DNA of 64,000 nucleotides, from NCBI GenBank assembly GCA_015501605.1, contig JADNRZ010000007.1, forward strand, positions 1,612,001 through 1,676,000, given 5' to 3'. How positions within the stretch are numbered: position 1 is the first letter of the stretch; the number at the start of each line of letters is the position of its first letter. The notes beneath the pieces are model-generated. The model was not told the origin of the DNA, did no database searches, and worked only from the letters and a program-made list of their open reading frames with translations. Source of the stretch: Panaeolus papilionaceus (lineage: Eukaryota > Basidiomycota > Agaricomycetes > Agaricales). Below, piece by piece: positions 12,471 through 26,141 of the stretch. Made by a program: the position numbers and the translations under genes.

Positions 12471-15380
12471 TATGATTTTTGGTTGGTATTGACCACTTTG
12501 TACAGAAAAACCCCATTATTCGCCTTCAATACGTTCAAATCGCTGCCTTGGTTTTATTTACCTAGGCGGGTCCCACTAGCACCATTGCTCATTTGCATAT
12601 GTACGTGGTTGATATCACCCCGCGCTAGGCTCATTCGATGTGTCGAAGCTCGAGTCGGTTGACCAGTCCAGGGTGTCGGTGTGTATCAGCTTCGTATGTA
12701 TGTTCGGTGCTTAGTGGGCTTCACCATCGCCATTGTGTACCCGAGGTGCCGTGCGCTTTGCTAGCCTCAAGTTACAATTTCTGGACCATCATGACGATCG
12801 ATCAACACAACGTATTATTCAGAACGAAGGCAGCTCAGACCTACCTGTCGAAACTCCAACCCGCGTTAATTTGCTTTCGACTAGACAACTCTCGGTCTAT
12901 GCCTAGTGTGGCAATGAGCGAATCATATAAATTACCTACAGAAATAAAATGTCAATTAGAGGTTGGAAGGAATAATATTCCGGAACGAACCTTTTTATGT
13001 ATCACTCAGTGCTAACGAGAACTGTGTCACATCGGTGCGGATGAGAATCCTCCCGTAGTTGAGAAACAAGCGCTCAAAATGGGATCAGCGCAGACTGCCG
13101 ATGCTTCGGCATATATTGTCGTACACTGGATGGCTATCCTAGAAAAAAAAGAGTAACCTTGGGTTGTTGTGTCATTCGTTCACAATGACATTGAATCATT
13201 TGATAACACATCGATAACCCAACGCGATACATGTACAAAGCTTCTACCTGATTACATTACCGGTAGCAAACGCGACCCTTGATCCACCAATAACCACTAT
13301 GTGAACCACTGCGCCACTAGCTTACTCAGGCTGGCCTTATTAGTAACGCAAGTCTCGATTTAAGCTGAATAATCGACTCGAGCTCAATACATATGATTTG
13401 CGATCGTACGCGGGGTTGGGAAGCAGTCTGCCATGCCCTTGCCCGACACCCGAATTAATTGGGTTGACGGTTGCCCGATGCCGAGGTTAGGCTCAAGCTT
13501 AGCTATGGACTTATAAGCATGTGGTTACACTGTCGGGGAAGTATCGAGGCGGTTCAGTATTTGAAATGAAGTCTTTAAGCATCTAGGTGCTTCATTTATC
13601 ATTGAGGAGAGGTACATAGGGTAGGACGGGGGTGGGTAAGGCTCAGATGAGTGCGTTACGCCATGGGGTAGGGTTACTAAGCGAAGCTAAGCGCTGACTT
13701 GCGTGGATGACGTCGACGTTGGGTTGGTAATAATCTAATCTTAGGCTCAGAAGAACTATGAGGCACCTTTAAGTTGAGAATGGAATGGATCAACTTTGAA
13801 CGTGAACGTGAACGAACATGCGTTGGGTGCGTGCTATACTGCTGAAGAGATGACAGGGAGTTGAAGGAGTGAATTCGGAGAATTATTATGGATTCAAGTT
13901 CTAAGTAAAGCTCGATCGATGGCTATTTGAATATTTTAATTAAAGTCGTGTGCGGGTTTTTACTTGAGTTATTTAAGGATGGGATGGATACGAGGAGTGA
14001 TATGATATGATATGTATCGTTACTTTGTTTAGGGGAATATCACTATCATGATAATGATATGGTAACACCGAGTCCGATACTTAAAACGCAGATACCCGCT
14101 CTGCATTCCTCAGCAACTAGGTATAAGTAGAACACTTAGTAATATGTAAAATGCGCGCCCAAGGATCGATAGATAATCACCCTTCTATCACATCAACAAC
14201 ATAGCGTCAGCATCGAGGCTTTCAAATCATCGAACCTTTACCGAGCTTCGAATGGGGAGGCATGGCACGGAAGAACTTGAGGGTCAAGAAGCGTACTGTC
14301 AATGATGATACCGAGAGATGGACAGTAGCGCCACGCAGAACGCAGAGTCGGAATGTAGAGGGGTGACAGATATTGGCAGTTTGTATACTGGAGAAGTAAT
14401 GCAATTAATTAATCAGAACTTATGTGAGATGCTGTCGGTGTCGGTGTCGGTGATATGGCGTTTGGCAGCATAATATGTGATGCGCTGTGGGACACTGGCG
14501 GCATTAAAAGATATAGATGCGATGGGTGATACAGTAAACCGGCGGCGGATTGATATCGTTCTGGCTTGAGACCGGGTCGGCGACTAGGAGAGTGCATCAA
14601 ATATTCCGGGTTTGATTGTGATCCCGTTCAGCCGGTGATACTTGTTACAAACACAGAAAGTTATTCCGAGAGCAGGGTTCGGGTTCATCGAGTCAGGTAA
14701 CGAGTACAGCGTAGTGAAGTAGCCCTAGAATTTCAAATCAGTAGATTATACAGGAGTCAAGTCAGATATCATCAAGTCCCGTCATCAGTCGACTGCTGGG
14801 TTGAGGGTTGACATCGTTGAACCATCATGAATGATTTAAGCTTCTAGCTCGACATTTTGATGATACAAGTTGAACAAAAAGGAAATGGTTGGACCAGAGT
14901 TAATTCTTTAATTGAAAAAAATAAAAGAGAATGAAGGCCAGCCGCAATGAACAAAGGAGTAAATCGTAGTCTGCTGCAGTTTCTATGAGTACCGAGTCAG
15001 CACCCTTTGATAAACAAATACAAACAAGACTGAGTAACCCCCTTCTGGGATTGAGCCTTCCCTTTTCCCCTGTACTACACATTCGCAGTGCTGAGTGATC
15101 AACGAACGAACGCACGACCTAGCGACGACATCCACGATTAAATATTTTCTTTCTTTTTCTTTCTCTTTTCTTCTTCTTTTCTTGTGGTTAACGACGACGA
15201 AACAACGGCGACGACGACACTCCGACCTATTAAATTCAGGGTTTGGTTGGTTGAATAGAAAGGAAAGGAGATTGAATTGGATTTGGATTCTTTCTTGGGC
15301 GTCTCAAGGCAGGATCTAGCTATTTTACGACCAACATCGATATTACAACCAATATCAACCACAACTAGTCTCTCAACATC
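12471..15380. other. Intergenic region upstream of the MYND-finger gene
   Basis: No supported gene. It contains a short GTCGGT tandem near 14435-14452 and several unrelated short open frames. The last 240 bases are promoter-like, with a pyrimidine tract listed separately. Confidence 0.5.
15145..15183 (+). promoter_or_regulatory. CT-rich tract in the probable promoter of the MUB1-like gene
   Basis: Almost pure C/T run of about 39 bases, about 200 bases upstream of the chosen ATG. Pyrimidine tracts of this kind are common near transcription starts of well-expressed fungal genes. No transcript data. Confidence 0.4.
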
Positions 15381-18300
15381 ATGAGGGAATCCAATTTCGC
15401 GTTTCCAGCGCAAAACAAGGCTTGCGTGTGCATAACATCGCAGTTGTATGATAGAAGAGGTGATGATTTATCATTACAATTCAATATAATTCAATTCATA
15501 TTCACTACAATTTATTATAGCACTCGACACAACCTCTCCACTCCCGCTCTTCAACTCGCTAACTCACCTAACGTACCTCACATCGACCTCCCCACGTATT
15601 CGCGAAATCATGACCATGGATGGAGGTCTTGAGAGGCTCGTCAGGATCCTTCACGACTTTTGCATATCCCCACCACCACCAGAAAACCCCTCTCTGCTCT
15701 ACGGTCTCACTCCACCCTCACATCACCCGCCAAAACCGGTCCCAGTCCTCAACCCGACGTCTTTTGATAAACACGCTGCCTACCGCTTTAGTTTGGCGTT
15801 TCAATGCGTTGTTAACATTGGAGTTAGAGGGAGTGAGCCGATTAGGAGCAGAGTCGTCCAGGCGGGCACTTTGGAGGTCGTAGGATGCATTTTGGAGGCG
15901 TGGTTGGCGGGCAAAGGGTTTGCAGTTGGGCCTAGCAGTAGTGCCAGTGGCATGCCGAGGGAGAGTCGGGAAGCGAGACAGGCCAGAAGACAAATGTTAA
16001 TTGAGGCTAGAGCGAGAGAAGAAGCTGCGACGTTTCAGAGAGAAGTGGCGAGGAGGCTTGCTGAGGAGGAAGCTCAGAGAAGGGTGAATCTTCGTCTTTT
16101 TTATTTATTTCATTTTCATTTTTATTTTATCATCAAACATTGAGCTGACTATTTTACTGCGTTTTATAGAATGAAGCAACAGGAACATCATCGTTGTTGC
16201 TTTCTGATTCTACAGGGGCAGAGGACGAGATTGTCTCTCCTTCGGTGGCATCATCATCATCAAGGGGCGGAGCTACCACCATCACTCTCACAGTAAACAC
16301 GGCTGTATCACCACAACATGCTACACCTACCCCAGCTTCGGCTGTTTCAAATTACACGCCTACGAGAACTCTACGGCGGACGCCATACCTCACCACTTCC
16401 AACGTCAACGCCAACAACTTCAATAACAATAATGCCAACAACTCTATATCATTTGCAGACGACAACGACAGCTACATCGACACCCCCTCCAACAACAACT
16501 CTGACACGGACCTATCCACTGCCGATAACTCTATCGCGCCCACCCCCCTTGATGGAGGCACGCCCACAGGCAGCGTGGTGTTTCCTGTACGAGATAGGAG
16601 CGGCACGATTATCGCTAGGCCTATTTGGGATCAACCGCAGACAACAACAACTAGGAATCCCAACCCGAACAACGCCAACATGAGGAATGTTGCCCCACCT
16701 GTACCCGCTCTTCCTGTGGATGCCCAACTCCAGCAGAGGAGGCAGCAACAGCGAGTCGCGGCATCACTTGCGTCGCTGGCTGCTTCCAATGCGAATAATG
16801 GTGCCCCGGTTTCGCCTACGGCGACGACAGCGACAGGGGCACCAGCTGGTGTGGCTAGTCCACTGAGTCCTCGTGCAGCTGCAGCAGCTCATGCGGCGCA
16901 TGTGAGGGCATTGATGACGCATGATGCTGTTGCGGTGGATGATGATAATGATGATGAGGTGAGGCCTCCTGCGAGGGGGTCGAGCCTTAGGGCGTCTACT
17001 TCTCGTGCTGCGACTTCTCATCGTACGGCGAGTGGTACTGCGAGAGCTGGAACGAGTGCTCGCGTGGTTGGTTCTGGGACTGGTTCCACATCCAATGCCT
17101 CTGCTGCTGCTGCTGCTGTTCCCGCTGGATCATCAGCAACCCGAGGAAGGAGGACGAGACATCGCGAGTTGCCGCCTGATAGTCCTTCACCGTTTAATTC
17201 GACTGATGTGTCGAGATCTGAGACGGAGGTGGAGGATAACACGGATGTGGATGGGGATATGGACAATGACTCTGTTGCGGATGTGGATAATGATAGTGTG
17301 GCAGATGGGGATTCGGTGTTGGGAGATGAGGGAGAGGGGGATTCGATGCTTGAGTTTGGGGGGATGTGGATATGGAGGGGCCCACAACGGCGAGGGGTAC
17401 CAGTGTTAACGCCAATACCAATCAAGCTAGCCCGTCAAGGATGATGCATCCTACGCCTACCCGTGCCAATAACGGTGTTAACGCTGCCAACACGAGTGTA
17501 GACTCGGATGTGGGGAGTATTAGTGCTTCTGCGAGTCCGTCGCCTGAGAGGATGCAGAGGATGACGGCGAGGAGACCGACGGTGACGATGCATAGTCACC
17601 ATAATCAGCATAGTCGACCTGTAGTGCCTCATGCGCACCAGCATCAACACGCACACACACACCAGCATCAACGCCAGCACCAGCATACCCCGCATCAGCA
17701 ACCCCATGCCGGACCAACGACGATGGGTGGTGGTGAAGGCAATAATATGAACGTAGGATTGGGACTTGGGATGGGGGATGTGAATATGGGGATGATAGAA
17801 GGGGGAATAACTATGCCTATGCCTATTCCTATTGGCATGCAGGGGATGAACATGAACCTGAACATGCCTATGGGCATGGGCGGGATCGGCGTCAATGTGA
17901 ATATGGGTGGAGACGGCGATGCGGAGGGGTTAGGGCTGGGAATGGGTATGGGCATGGGTGTGGGGATGGGCGTGGGTGTGGAGGATGGGATTGTGAGCAT
18001 GGATGCGAATGATGATTTTGCGATGGGTGCTCCGCCCGGTGCGCCTGGTGCAGTTCCTGGGTTTGCGGGGGGCAGGATTACGCCGAGTGAGGGAGATGGG
18101 GATGGGGAGGATAGTGAGGGTGGTGCTATTCCACAGCAACAGCAACATCAGCATCAACAGCATGTGAGAAGACGTACGAGAGAGGATGGACCCGCTGCTG
18201 CGGGTGGTGGGATGGGATATCAACCTGATGAAACCCCGCGTGCGGCGTTGGTCGGGTTGCCGGCTGCTGCTACTTCTTCGTATGCTGGAGGGTCTAGTAA

Positions 18301-20930
18301 TAGCCCGTCTACGTCCTTGTCCATGCAGAGGACACAAAGTGGTGGTCATCATCGCAATGCGACGATCCGGGGGCGAGTGGTGGCTGATCCTATTGCGGAT
18401 ACAAGCATGGCTGGGATTATTGGGAATGGAGAGGGCCCGTCGAGGGCGAGGAGGACGTCGTCTGTTAGAGCTGCTGCTACTGCTGAGCCTGGGCCAGCGA
18501 CGGCCGGTTCTGCGACAACTACGATTGTTCCTGCGGCTACTGCACCGACTGCTGCGACAGCAACTAATAACGCCACGACCACCGCGACTGCCCCGCTCCC
18601 TGATTCCAATCCTACCATTTCTACTTCTTCAATCCTCAATTCTACGTCTTCGTCGTCAACGGGTCCCTATAGGGATGAAGACGTGCTCCTGAGCTTGCAG
18701 CTCCTAGCGTATCTGAGCAAGTACCCACATGTGCGGCAGGCGTTTTATAAACCACGCGTTACGTTCCACCCTGCGAGCGTGGACTTGGTGCCCCCTGGGG
18801 CCGTGTCGAGTAGTGGGCGGAGAAGGGAGCGAGGGGAGGGGAAGGAGAAAGAGAGGGAGAGGGAGAAGAAGGAGGATAAGGATAAGAAAGAGGGAAGTGC
18901 TGCGGCGCTGTTGAGGGTCCTTGGTGGAGGAGGGAGGGGCAAAGACAAGGATAAAGAAAAAGACAAAGACAAAGATAAATCCGACTCTTCGTCGTCTCAT
19001 CCTGCGCCTGCGCCCTCGTCTACCCAGCCGACGAGACAGACGAATGTGTTCTCGTTGGTTGAGAGGTTTACGTTTAAGCCGTCGAGTAGCGAGGCTGAAC
19101 TTGCGAATCCGCCGCCGAGGTTGCCTCCTGAAATTCAGTATTGGGCTGGTGTTATTATGAGGAATGCGTGTAGGAAGGATGATTCGAGGGGTGGGATTAG
19201 GCAGTGTGCGAATAGTGAGTTTTTTTATTCGTTCTTTCTTCTCGTTGTCTACTCTTTTTTCCTTGAAAAAAATAAATAAAAAATGAATGCTGACGTTTTG
19301 CATTCCTCTAGTGCTCTGCGGAAAATGGGAAACCTACCCTCGCGAATTCGCTAAATGCAGACGATGCAGAAAAGCCAAATATTGCGGAAAGGAGTGTCAG
19401 AGTACAGCGTGGTCAGAGGGACACAGGTTCTGGTGTTCTGCGAAGGATGTAGACGACGATAATGCCACGTCTGGCGCGGCAGCTGCGAACGCGACGTCGT
19501 CTTCTGCTGCTGCTGCTGCGGCCGCGGCTGCGAATACGTCTGCGGGTGCTGGCGCTCAGCCTGCGAATGCTGCTGCTGCTGCGACGGCAGCAACAGCGAA
19601 TGGTATTCCGATTAGAGATCAGGGTGGAGAGGTGCCTGTTGCGGTTAATGCTGCGACGGGTACGGGGAATACACCTACTCGTGCTGAGAGGTCTGAGAGG
19701 CGGGCGCAGAGGGAGCAAAGGGAGAGGGCTAGGGATCGTGCGAGGGCTAGTGCTGCTGCTGGAACTGCAGCGACCTATCCTCACAACGCAACGGCGGCGA
19801 CGACGACGACGACGGCAGGAGATACGGGGACGATTAGGGGTTATCCTCGTGCGAGTACCACCACCACTGCGACGATGAGGAGTCCTGTGATGCCTGCTTC
19901 TGCCTCGCCGTTTACCCGGATGGAGAGTAGTGCACAGGAGCCTGTTATGCCTAGCAGTGCTAATCCTTTCGCTTCTGCTGGCCCGTCTGGGTCTCAATCT
20001 ACCGCTGCTGTGACTACTGCCACTGCCGCTGCTTCTTCTGCCAATTCTTCTAAACCTACCCCTACCACCGGTGTTCAACTCAATTCGACTGGCAACATCC
20101 CCAGAGCGGAGAATCTAACTCGTGATCGTACTGTTCAACCTTCGTTGGCGCAACAACAAGCTCAGAGACATGCTCAGACAATGAGATCTCGCCCGACGAT
20201 CCGACCACTTCAAACCCAGACTCATAACCAGCCAATATCCAATTCAAGCTCACCCGTCTCTGCTGGATCCAATAATGGGAACATGGTTGGCGGTGGAGGA
20301 AACAGTGCCGTTGAAGGCTTTGTTCCATTTCATCTGCAGACGCATGTTCAACACTCTAGCGCTGCTGGTGTTAGTCCTGGGAGCAGTCGAAGCAGTCCTA
20401 GCCCAATTACGGGGATTGGTATGGCGATGAGCGGGATGAGTGTGGGTGATGATGGGGTGCATGGGGTGCAGAGTCCTATTGGACCTGGTGGGCAGGGACC
20501 CCTCAGTCCTGGAGAGAGGAGGAGGAGGGCTGAGACGATTCCTGTGCCTGGATCTGCGGGCACGAGGAGAGGGGGTAGAGAGTCACCGTCGCAGGCTAGG
20601 CCTGCTGGTGCTGGAGCTGGGTATGCGTATACGGCTCCTCATACGAGCACGAGTCTGTATCCTCATCGTGCGGGGCAGCATCATCATGCGCATACCCATT
20701 ATCAGCCTTATCCGACCCACCCGGCGTCACATCTGTCAGTCCGAGTGCCCTCGCCTCATTCTGGTCAGTCTAGCCCGCATCAGCAGCAGGCTTCGGCTCC
20801 GTTTATTCCACCTGCGTCAATGCTTAGTCCCAGCCCGACCCACGATTTCCCGATGGGGTCTGCATCGTCGTCTAGGAGGTTGGGAATAGGAGGTGGTGCA
20901 AGCGATGATGATGACATGGTGCTTGGTTAA
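15381..20930 (+). CDS. mub1-like: MUB1/samB-like protein with C-terminal-half MYND zinc finger
   Basis: Homologue of yeast Mub1 (partner of the Ubr2 ubiquitin ligase) and Aspergillus samB (morphogenesis). Exons: 15381-15459, 15521-16083, 16170-19214 and 19312-20930. The spliced N-terminus reads MRESNFAFPAQNKACV...QLYDRRALDTTSPLPL, then GGLERLVRIL and LAFQCVVNIGVRGSEPIR, the armadillo-like block of this family. EDVLLSLQLLAYLSKYPHVRQAFY (18679-18750) and FSLVERFT..EIQYWAGVIMRNACRKD (19050-19185) follow. The MYND finger spans the last intron and has the CxxC-type cysteine/histidine ligands (CGKWETYPREFAKCRRCRK, YCGKECQSTAWSEGHRFWC, 19315-19440). Total about 1768 residues, long for the family because of Ser/Ala/Thr/Gly-, Met/Gly- and His/Gln-rich inserts. 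The frame changes once at a six-G run (17358-17363): one missing base restores a single reading frame and the correct phase at the next intron. This may be a sequence error or a real mutation. Confidence 0.9.
17358..17363 (+). other. Six-G run where the MYND-gene frame breaks
   Basis: Upstream frame reads through GDSMLEFGG, and downstream the real frame resumes at DMEGPTTARGTS, two positions out of phase. One extra G gives EFGGDVDMEGP without interruption. No convincing intron (GT..AG, length 2 mod 3, with a branch point) was found across the junction. Confidence 0.7.
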
Positions 20931-23900
20931 TCTTTTTGTATTTCTCATCTTTCATTTCCGTGGGGAGTCAGGATATATATTTCGTGCCCATTCTTTTTCT
21001 TTTCCACATACTTAATCTATTCATCGCTGCTTTCCATCCTATCAGAACATCCACATTATTCCTTCTTGTCAGTCGTCTTTTTTTTCTTACTTTGTGATAT
21101 TCGTAATCATCATTCCCGGTTCTTTGACTTTTTTTTTCTCTTAATCTTTCGTCCAACTTGTGTCTCGTTATGTCCACCTCCTTTACACTCGTAATGTCCC
21201 ATTTCACATTTACCTGTTCTTTTTTTTTCCTTTCAGCAACCCCCTTATCATCGTTAGTACTCTCAATCAATACCCAATTGTCGTTTCATACTTCGTCCAT
21301 TGATCCCTTTCCTCTTCACATCCACCCCGCTCTCTCCCCCAAAAGCATGCCACAATCATGGATTCTCTTTGTGTTGTCGATATCTTCCCCAACTCTAATC
21401 TTTGTTGCAGATATGCTGTCTTTCGCTTACACGCCGTTTCGTCGGTGGTTCCCTCTATTTAATTTGTGTTTCCCCTCACACCATATCATCTCTCCTACTT
21501 CAGGTCATTGCCTGCTCGCCCCCTTTCCTGTTTCAAATCCTTCAATACACTGCTTTCAATTACATATTTGAAAGATCTATCTGAACGATAGCCCATTCAT
21601 CTCCTCCCAGGTTCCCTCTCTATCTAATTCATGTCCTCCAGGACAACAGGTATTCAACTCCGGCTTTTGCAGTCTCCAGGTCCACGACCCACTGTAGCTT
21701 GTAATCCGAATTGTTTTCCCATTCAACACCGTGTCATTCATCATTTCCACCATCAATCACACCATCCGCCACATACCATACGATACCGTTACGACCATAC
21801 CAGACCATTCATCATCAACCCTTCTCCTCACAAATCCACTCTGCTGCTATCGTGTTATCTTTTTTTTTCTACCCTCATCCCCCTTCTTTTTCAAATCTCT
21901 TTGCTCGAGTGTCATCTGTTCTGACTACAGATCCAGTAATACTCTGTCGCACCTTGTTCCTTTTCTCCGGTCCTATTTTTTTCTTTAGGTTTTTGCATTT
22001 TGCTATCCACATACGTACGTCGCATTCAACTCCCCATGACCAGTTAATCCATACCCATATTTTTCTTTGCTTTCCATTTCTGCCGTTCCTCCATTGCATC
22101 AAGTGGCCCCTGGTGAGATTGAAGCGTGATTCCCTGGTGCAATCCTCTCAAGGACATGACCCATCTGAAAATCGCCAAATTTTTGCGAAATCAAGGAAAT
22201 TTTTAGTGACAGCAAACGGGATGTTTTGCTTAATTCAAGCACAGTATTATCAAGATACTGCCAGAGGTGGTGCATGCTTTGCGGCATGGCGCCTCAGTTC
22301 GACAATTTGGGGAATTATCTACATATATGGCAAGGTCATTATGATCTCCGCCTGTCAGCTGTCGCAGGATCGTTCCGCCTCTTCTGCAAAGCGTGAACAC
22401 TAGCCTCGCCTTTGCCTCGCCTTGCTAACTGCTCAGAGAGAATAACATTGCACCATGAGGAGATTACCATGAGTGGCTTTGTTAACAGCTTATCCATCAG
22501 ATAACCACCAAGAAACATTAGCGACGACCTTATGGTGGAGATTCTGCGGATGCAATGCACGTTAGGGGTCAGGGACGGGGTTGAAAAGAAAACAACTCTA
22601 ATGGTAAAACACACCCAACAAGTACCAGAGTTGTTGGCGTCTGTAGTACGCACATACCCTATGTACCACGGTCGTCGGTTTAACTTTTCTTATGGCAAAG
22701 TGAGTTAACAAGACCATAGCTATCTCGTAAGCAGGGTTTGGTGAGTGAGCATAGCAAATGTATTAAGTAACCTCGGTGAATCAGCATCAATATCTCTCAC
22801 TCAACGTTCAACTCTTATACTTGACATGATCGAGTCTATGTCTCGGAACGCATTAAAGTAACCAACGGATATAAATGACTCCAGGTCGTCTCAGTAAAAA
22901 TTGAATGGAGTACCTGACAAGGGTCAGGTACTCGAGTCTATGTTCGACGGCATAGAAGGCATGGAAGGCAGAGCTGCAGTGAGCCCTGTGGGCGGCGCGC
23001 AACTGCTGCGTAAAGGTCCAATGTGGCTCCGAAATTTGATATTTCCGGGTTCACTCGATCCGTTCGCTGATCCCGATAGTAGTAGATAGACAATGCTAGA
23101 CCGAGCATGAAAGAACGATTTCGCTGTCCCTGCAGCTCTGTCTGAAGAACTTTGTATGTATGCACATTCAATGACGAGGAACTTGTGGCTGGTGGGGTAT
23201 GAAGAAAAACATACAAAGTTTTAGGACTTTTTCGAACAGAATTCGCCAATACCATGGTGGTGCTTTGCATGTCAATGAGTTTAATCTCCCCGACTACCAG
23301 GCGAGCGCTACTTGTGGTGCCTGTCTTGGAATATGCTGAGGTAGCATCGCTGACCTATAATCATCTACCTATTTTCTAATGGAGCCTGTCGGCCGAGGTA
23401 GATCTGACAGTGGCGATACACCTGACCCCTGGATTCGGTGCCGAAATGTCTGCTATGCACGGAAATGTCATATGTTGGTCAAATACTTCTTCGACTTTGC
23501 TTTGCATACCTATGGATAGCCGTATTTCAGATTTTTGTAGTTGTAAGGTCTGTGCATCTTTATCGGTGAATGAGCTCTCGGTTCCTGATGGGGTTAATCC
23601 AAGGCTGCAGAGACCTCGACTTTCGACCGCCTATGTTGGGGACGGGACAATGACTACTGCTGTCTATTGCACAATGGTACATAAATAGGAATGCTGAAGT
23701 GACTAGTAACTATATGGATGGAGTATTTCTCTGCGTAAATCAGAGTGCAGACAAGAGCTTATTCCTGCATTTACCCTTGACTCGTAAACGCATCCAAATA
23801 AGACGCAGCCTGAGTTAATGTCAGAACACAGATCCCAAGCTCTGGAGGCATTAATGCTCATGTTTGAATACGAGTCCTTTTGAAAATTGAAATATTGGGG

Positions 23901-26141
23901 GTCCATGTAACCAAATATGGTTGGCTGGCAGTTCGAATAATCACATAATTTGGAGACGATGGTACCGGTGAAGCACTGGTAAGTTATTTGACAGCAGATG
24001 AGCCACGTCACAATCTTGACAAATTTATGCACGAATTACGACAGGTACACCCCCTCCATTGCGGAGAAGGAAGCCTTTGGTTTCGGACAGGGTACGCGTA
24101 TGTTATACGCAATGGCACGCCCGAGAACCTAGAAGCGACAGGACATTCTGAAAACATCTCCCCGAAGAGCTAAAATCTACCAACTTCCAAACTTGTCGAA
24201 AACGGTCGGCCATCAGTCTTCTTTGTAAACATGTCAAAGATATATAGAATATAAATAAATCTACCCGCTATCCCACTAAATGTCATCCAATTATATGTCG
24301 TGTTTTTTACATGCCAGATCAATTGTCATCCCTTTTACTTGTTACCAGACTCAAAAAGTAGAGTCATTGGCAATGCCCTTTGTGAGTGCGTATTCCGCAT
24401 TTGTGGGCATGTGTATGTAGATGGTGTTAACCTTAAAGTACATTGGAACAGGCAACTTAGTGAGCAACCATCTGCCCCTACTAACACATCCACCAAACGG
24501 GTCTAAGAGTTATCACAACCCCAGACCATTTTCTGGAGCTACATAAGAAATAGCTAAGGTCGTGATGTAAACGTGGACTCGAGGACACTCTCGAGCGACA
24601 TTATATACAGATGGGTTAATCAACTTCTCAATCAATTCGTACCCCATAAATGCCGTAAGCACAAGCGTTCCGTGTCATTGTCGATCCTTATTCTAAATTC
24701 TACTTAAACAACCTTCCCCCTAGTCTCGATATCAACTAGCGATAAGATGCTCTTTATCTCTCTCATAGATTGCTTTTCCAACGACTCATAAAACATATCA
24801 TATATCACACAGCAGAACCCTAAAGCTCAACATCACCCCGTTGACCGGGAGCTGAGCACAAACATATGTTCCTACGCAGCACATACCCTGTGAGTTCCCC
24901 TTTAGGGTGCCTTACCGACAGTGTGGCGGTGTGCTGTCCCTTTTCATCATCCCCTCGTGTACATAGTACCCGTGAATATTTTGTTAGAAGCACTCAGCCT
25001 CGTGTGACGCGAGAACATCAGTCCAAGTACCACTGGCTGATCACAAGACGCGCCTGGTTGTAAGCGCACGATGTCTGCAGTTGAATAAAGACCTAGACTG
25101 ATCACAGTTTTTCGCGCTTTCTTACTGAACTTGGAGACCTAATCTCCGACGTGAGGTACTAATTTATCAATCTGATGTGTACGCTACTGATCCAGAGTTC
25201 AAACTAATCCCTGAACAAAAAGTGTTGTGACAAATAACCTTTGCTCAACGAGTAATAATCATCAAAACGGCAGGACCTTTTACTTCTTTAATACTTACAT
25301 CCGAGAGAGCCCGAGGTACTCGGTGATGAAGTAACTCGAGACGGCGCCCGTTAGAGTTGATCTTATCTCACAAGACATCTCTAGGCCTTCCCTAAACTGT
25401 GGCGCGTACCCGTACGGGAATTCACAAAGGGCGACTAGAAGTTTAATTTCAAATCAGGACAAAGGAGGGAGTCGTCATGGTCGTGGCACAGTCGGCTTGA
25501 TAAAGGGCTGGTGAATTAGCGAGTCGAAGTAAGTTTCATCTTTCACATTCCACAATCGTAGTCAATGGCGACAAATGGCGATTAGGCTAAATTAACATAT
25601 GCGCATGAGAGTTTGCAGTTTTGGGTTTTGGGTCAGTAGTGTTAATGTGGCGGTGGACGGCCAAGGATCTGTTACTGAACCAGAAAGTGATGGCTCGGTT
25701 ATCTACGATCTCACATTCTCCATCTTTCCGGTCTTTAATCATGGTCACAAAGAAGGGAGCTGACATTCGAGAAAGGTGACACTAGGTAATATTAGGGATG
25801 CGAGTGTCCAAATCCCTTTTACTAATAATATGAGAGGTATATATGTGTACTATACAGGGCAAAGGGAAATATAAATAATGCGGCGAGGAATGTCTTTGAG
25901 ATAAAGGAGAGGGTGGAATGTAACGTACATTATAAGGCCGAGAGATAATATGTTTGGCTATGATACGCTTTCGAGATTTTACATACACCAACCGAAGAGA
26001 CAAGAAGGGAAAGCTAATAATGTACAATAGGTTTTTACAAGCCTCTGACCGTCGAAGATAGAGGCACAAGACCTTACCTAACCAACCATCGAAAATGAAC
26101 AACACCGATAAGACCAAGTAAAATGTGAAAATAAGGGGGAT
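20931..26141. other. Gene-poor region, pyrimidine-rich in its first 1.1 kb
   Basis: 20931-22090 is strongly C/T-biased on the plus strand, with many T runs. It probably includes the 3' UTR of the MYND gene and may hold a promoter, although no gene follows on the plus strand. From 22.1 kb onward only short open frames appear on both strands, none with a recognised domain. I see no transposon ends or RNA gene. Confidence 0.45.

Noticed and set aside
18704..19303. 199-codon minus-strand frame over the MYND gene
   Set aside because: Antisense shadow of the Lys/Asp- and Arg-rich plus-strand region; composition is a by-product of that repeat.
21158..22403. Plus-strand frames of 137 and 230 codons in the CT-rich stretch
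   Set aside because: Composition (Ser/Leu/Phe/Pro/His) is what pyrimidine-rich DNA encodes in any frame; no motif or splice structure.
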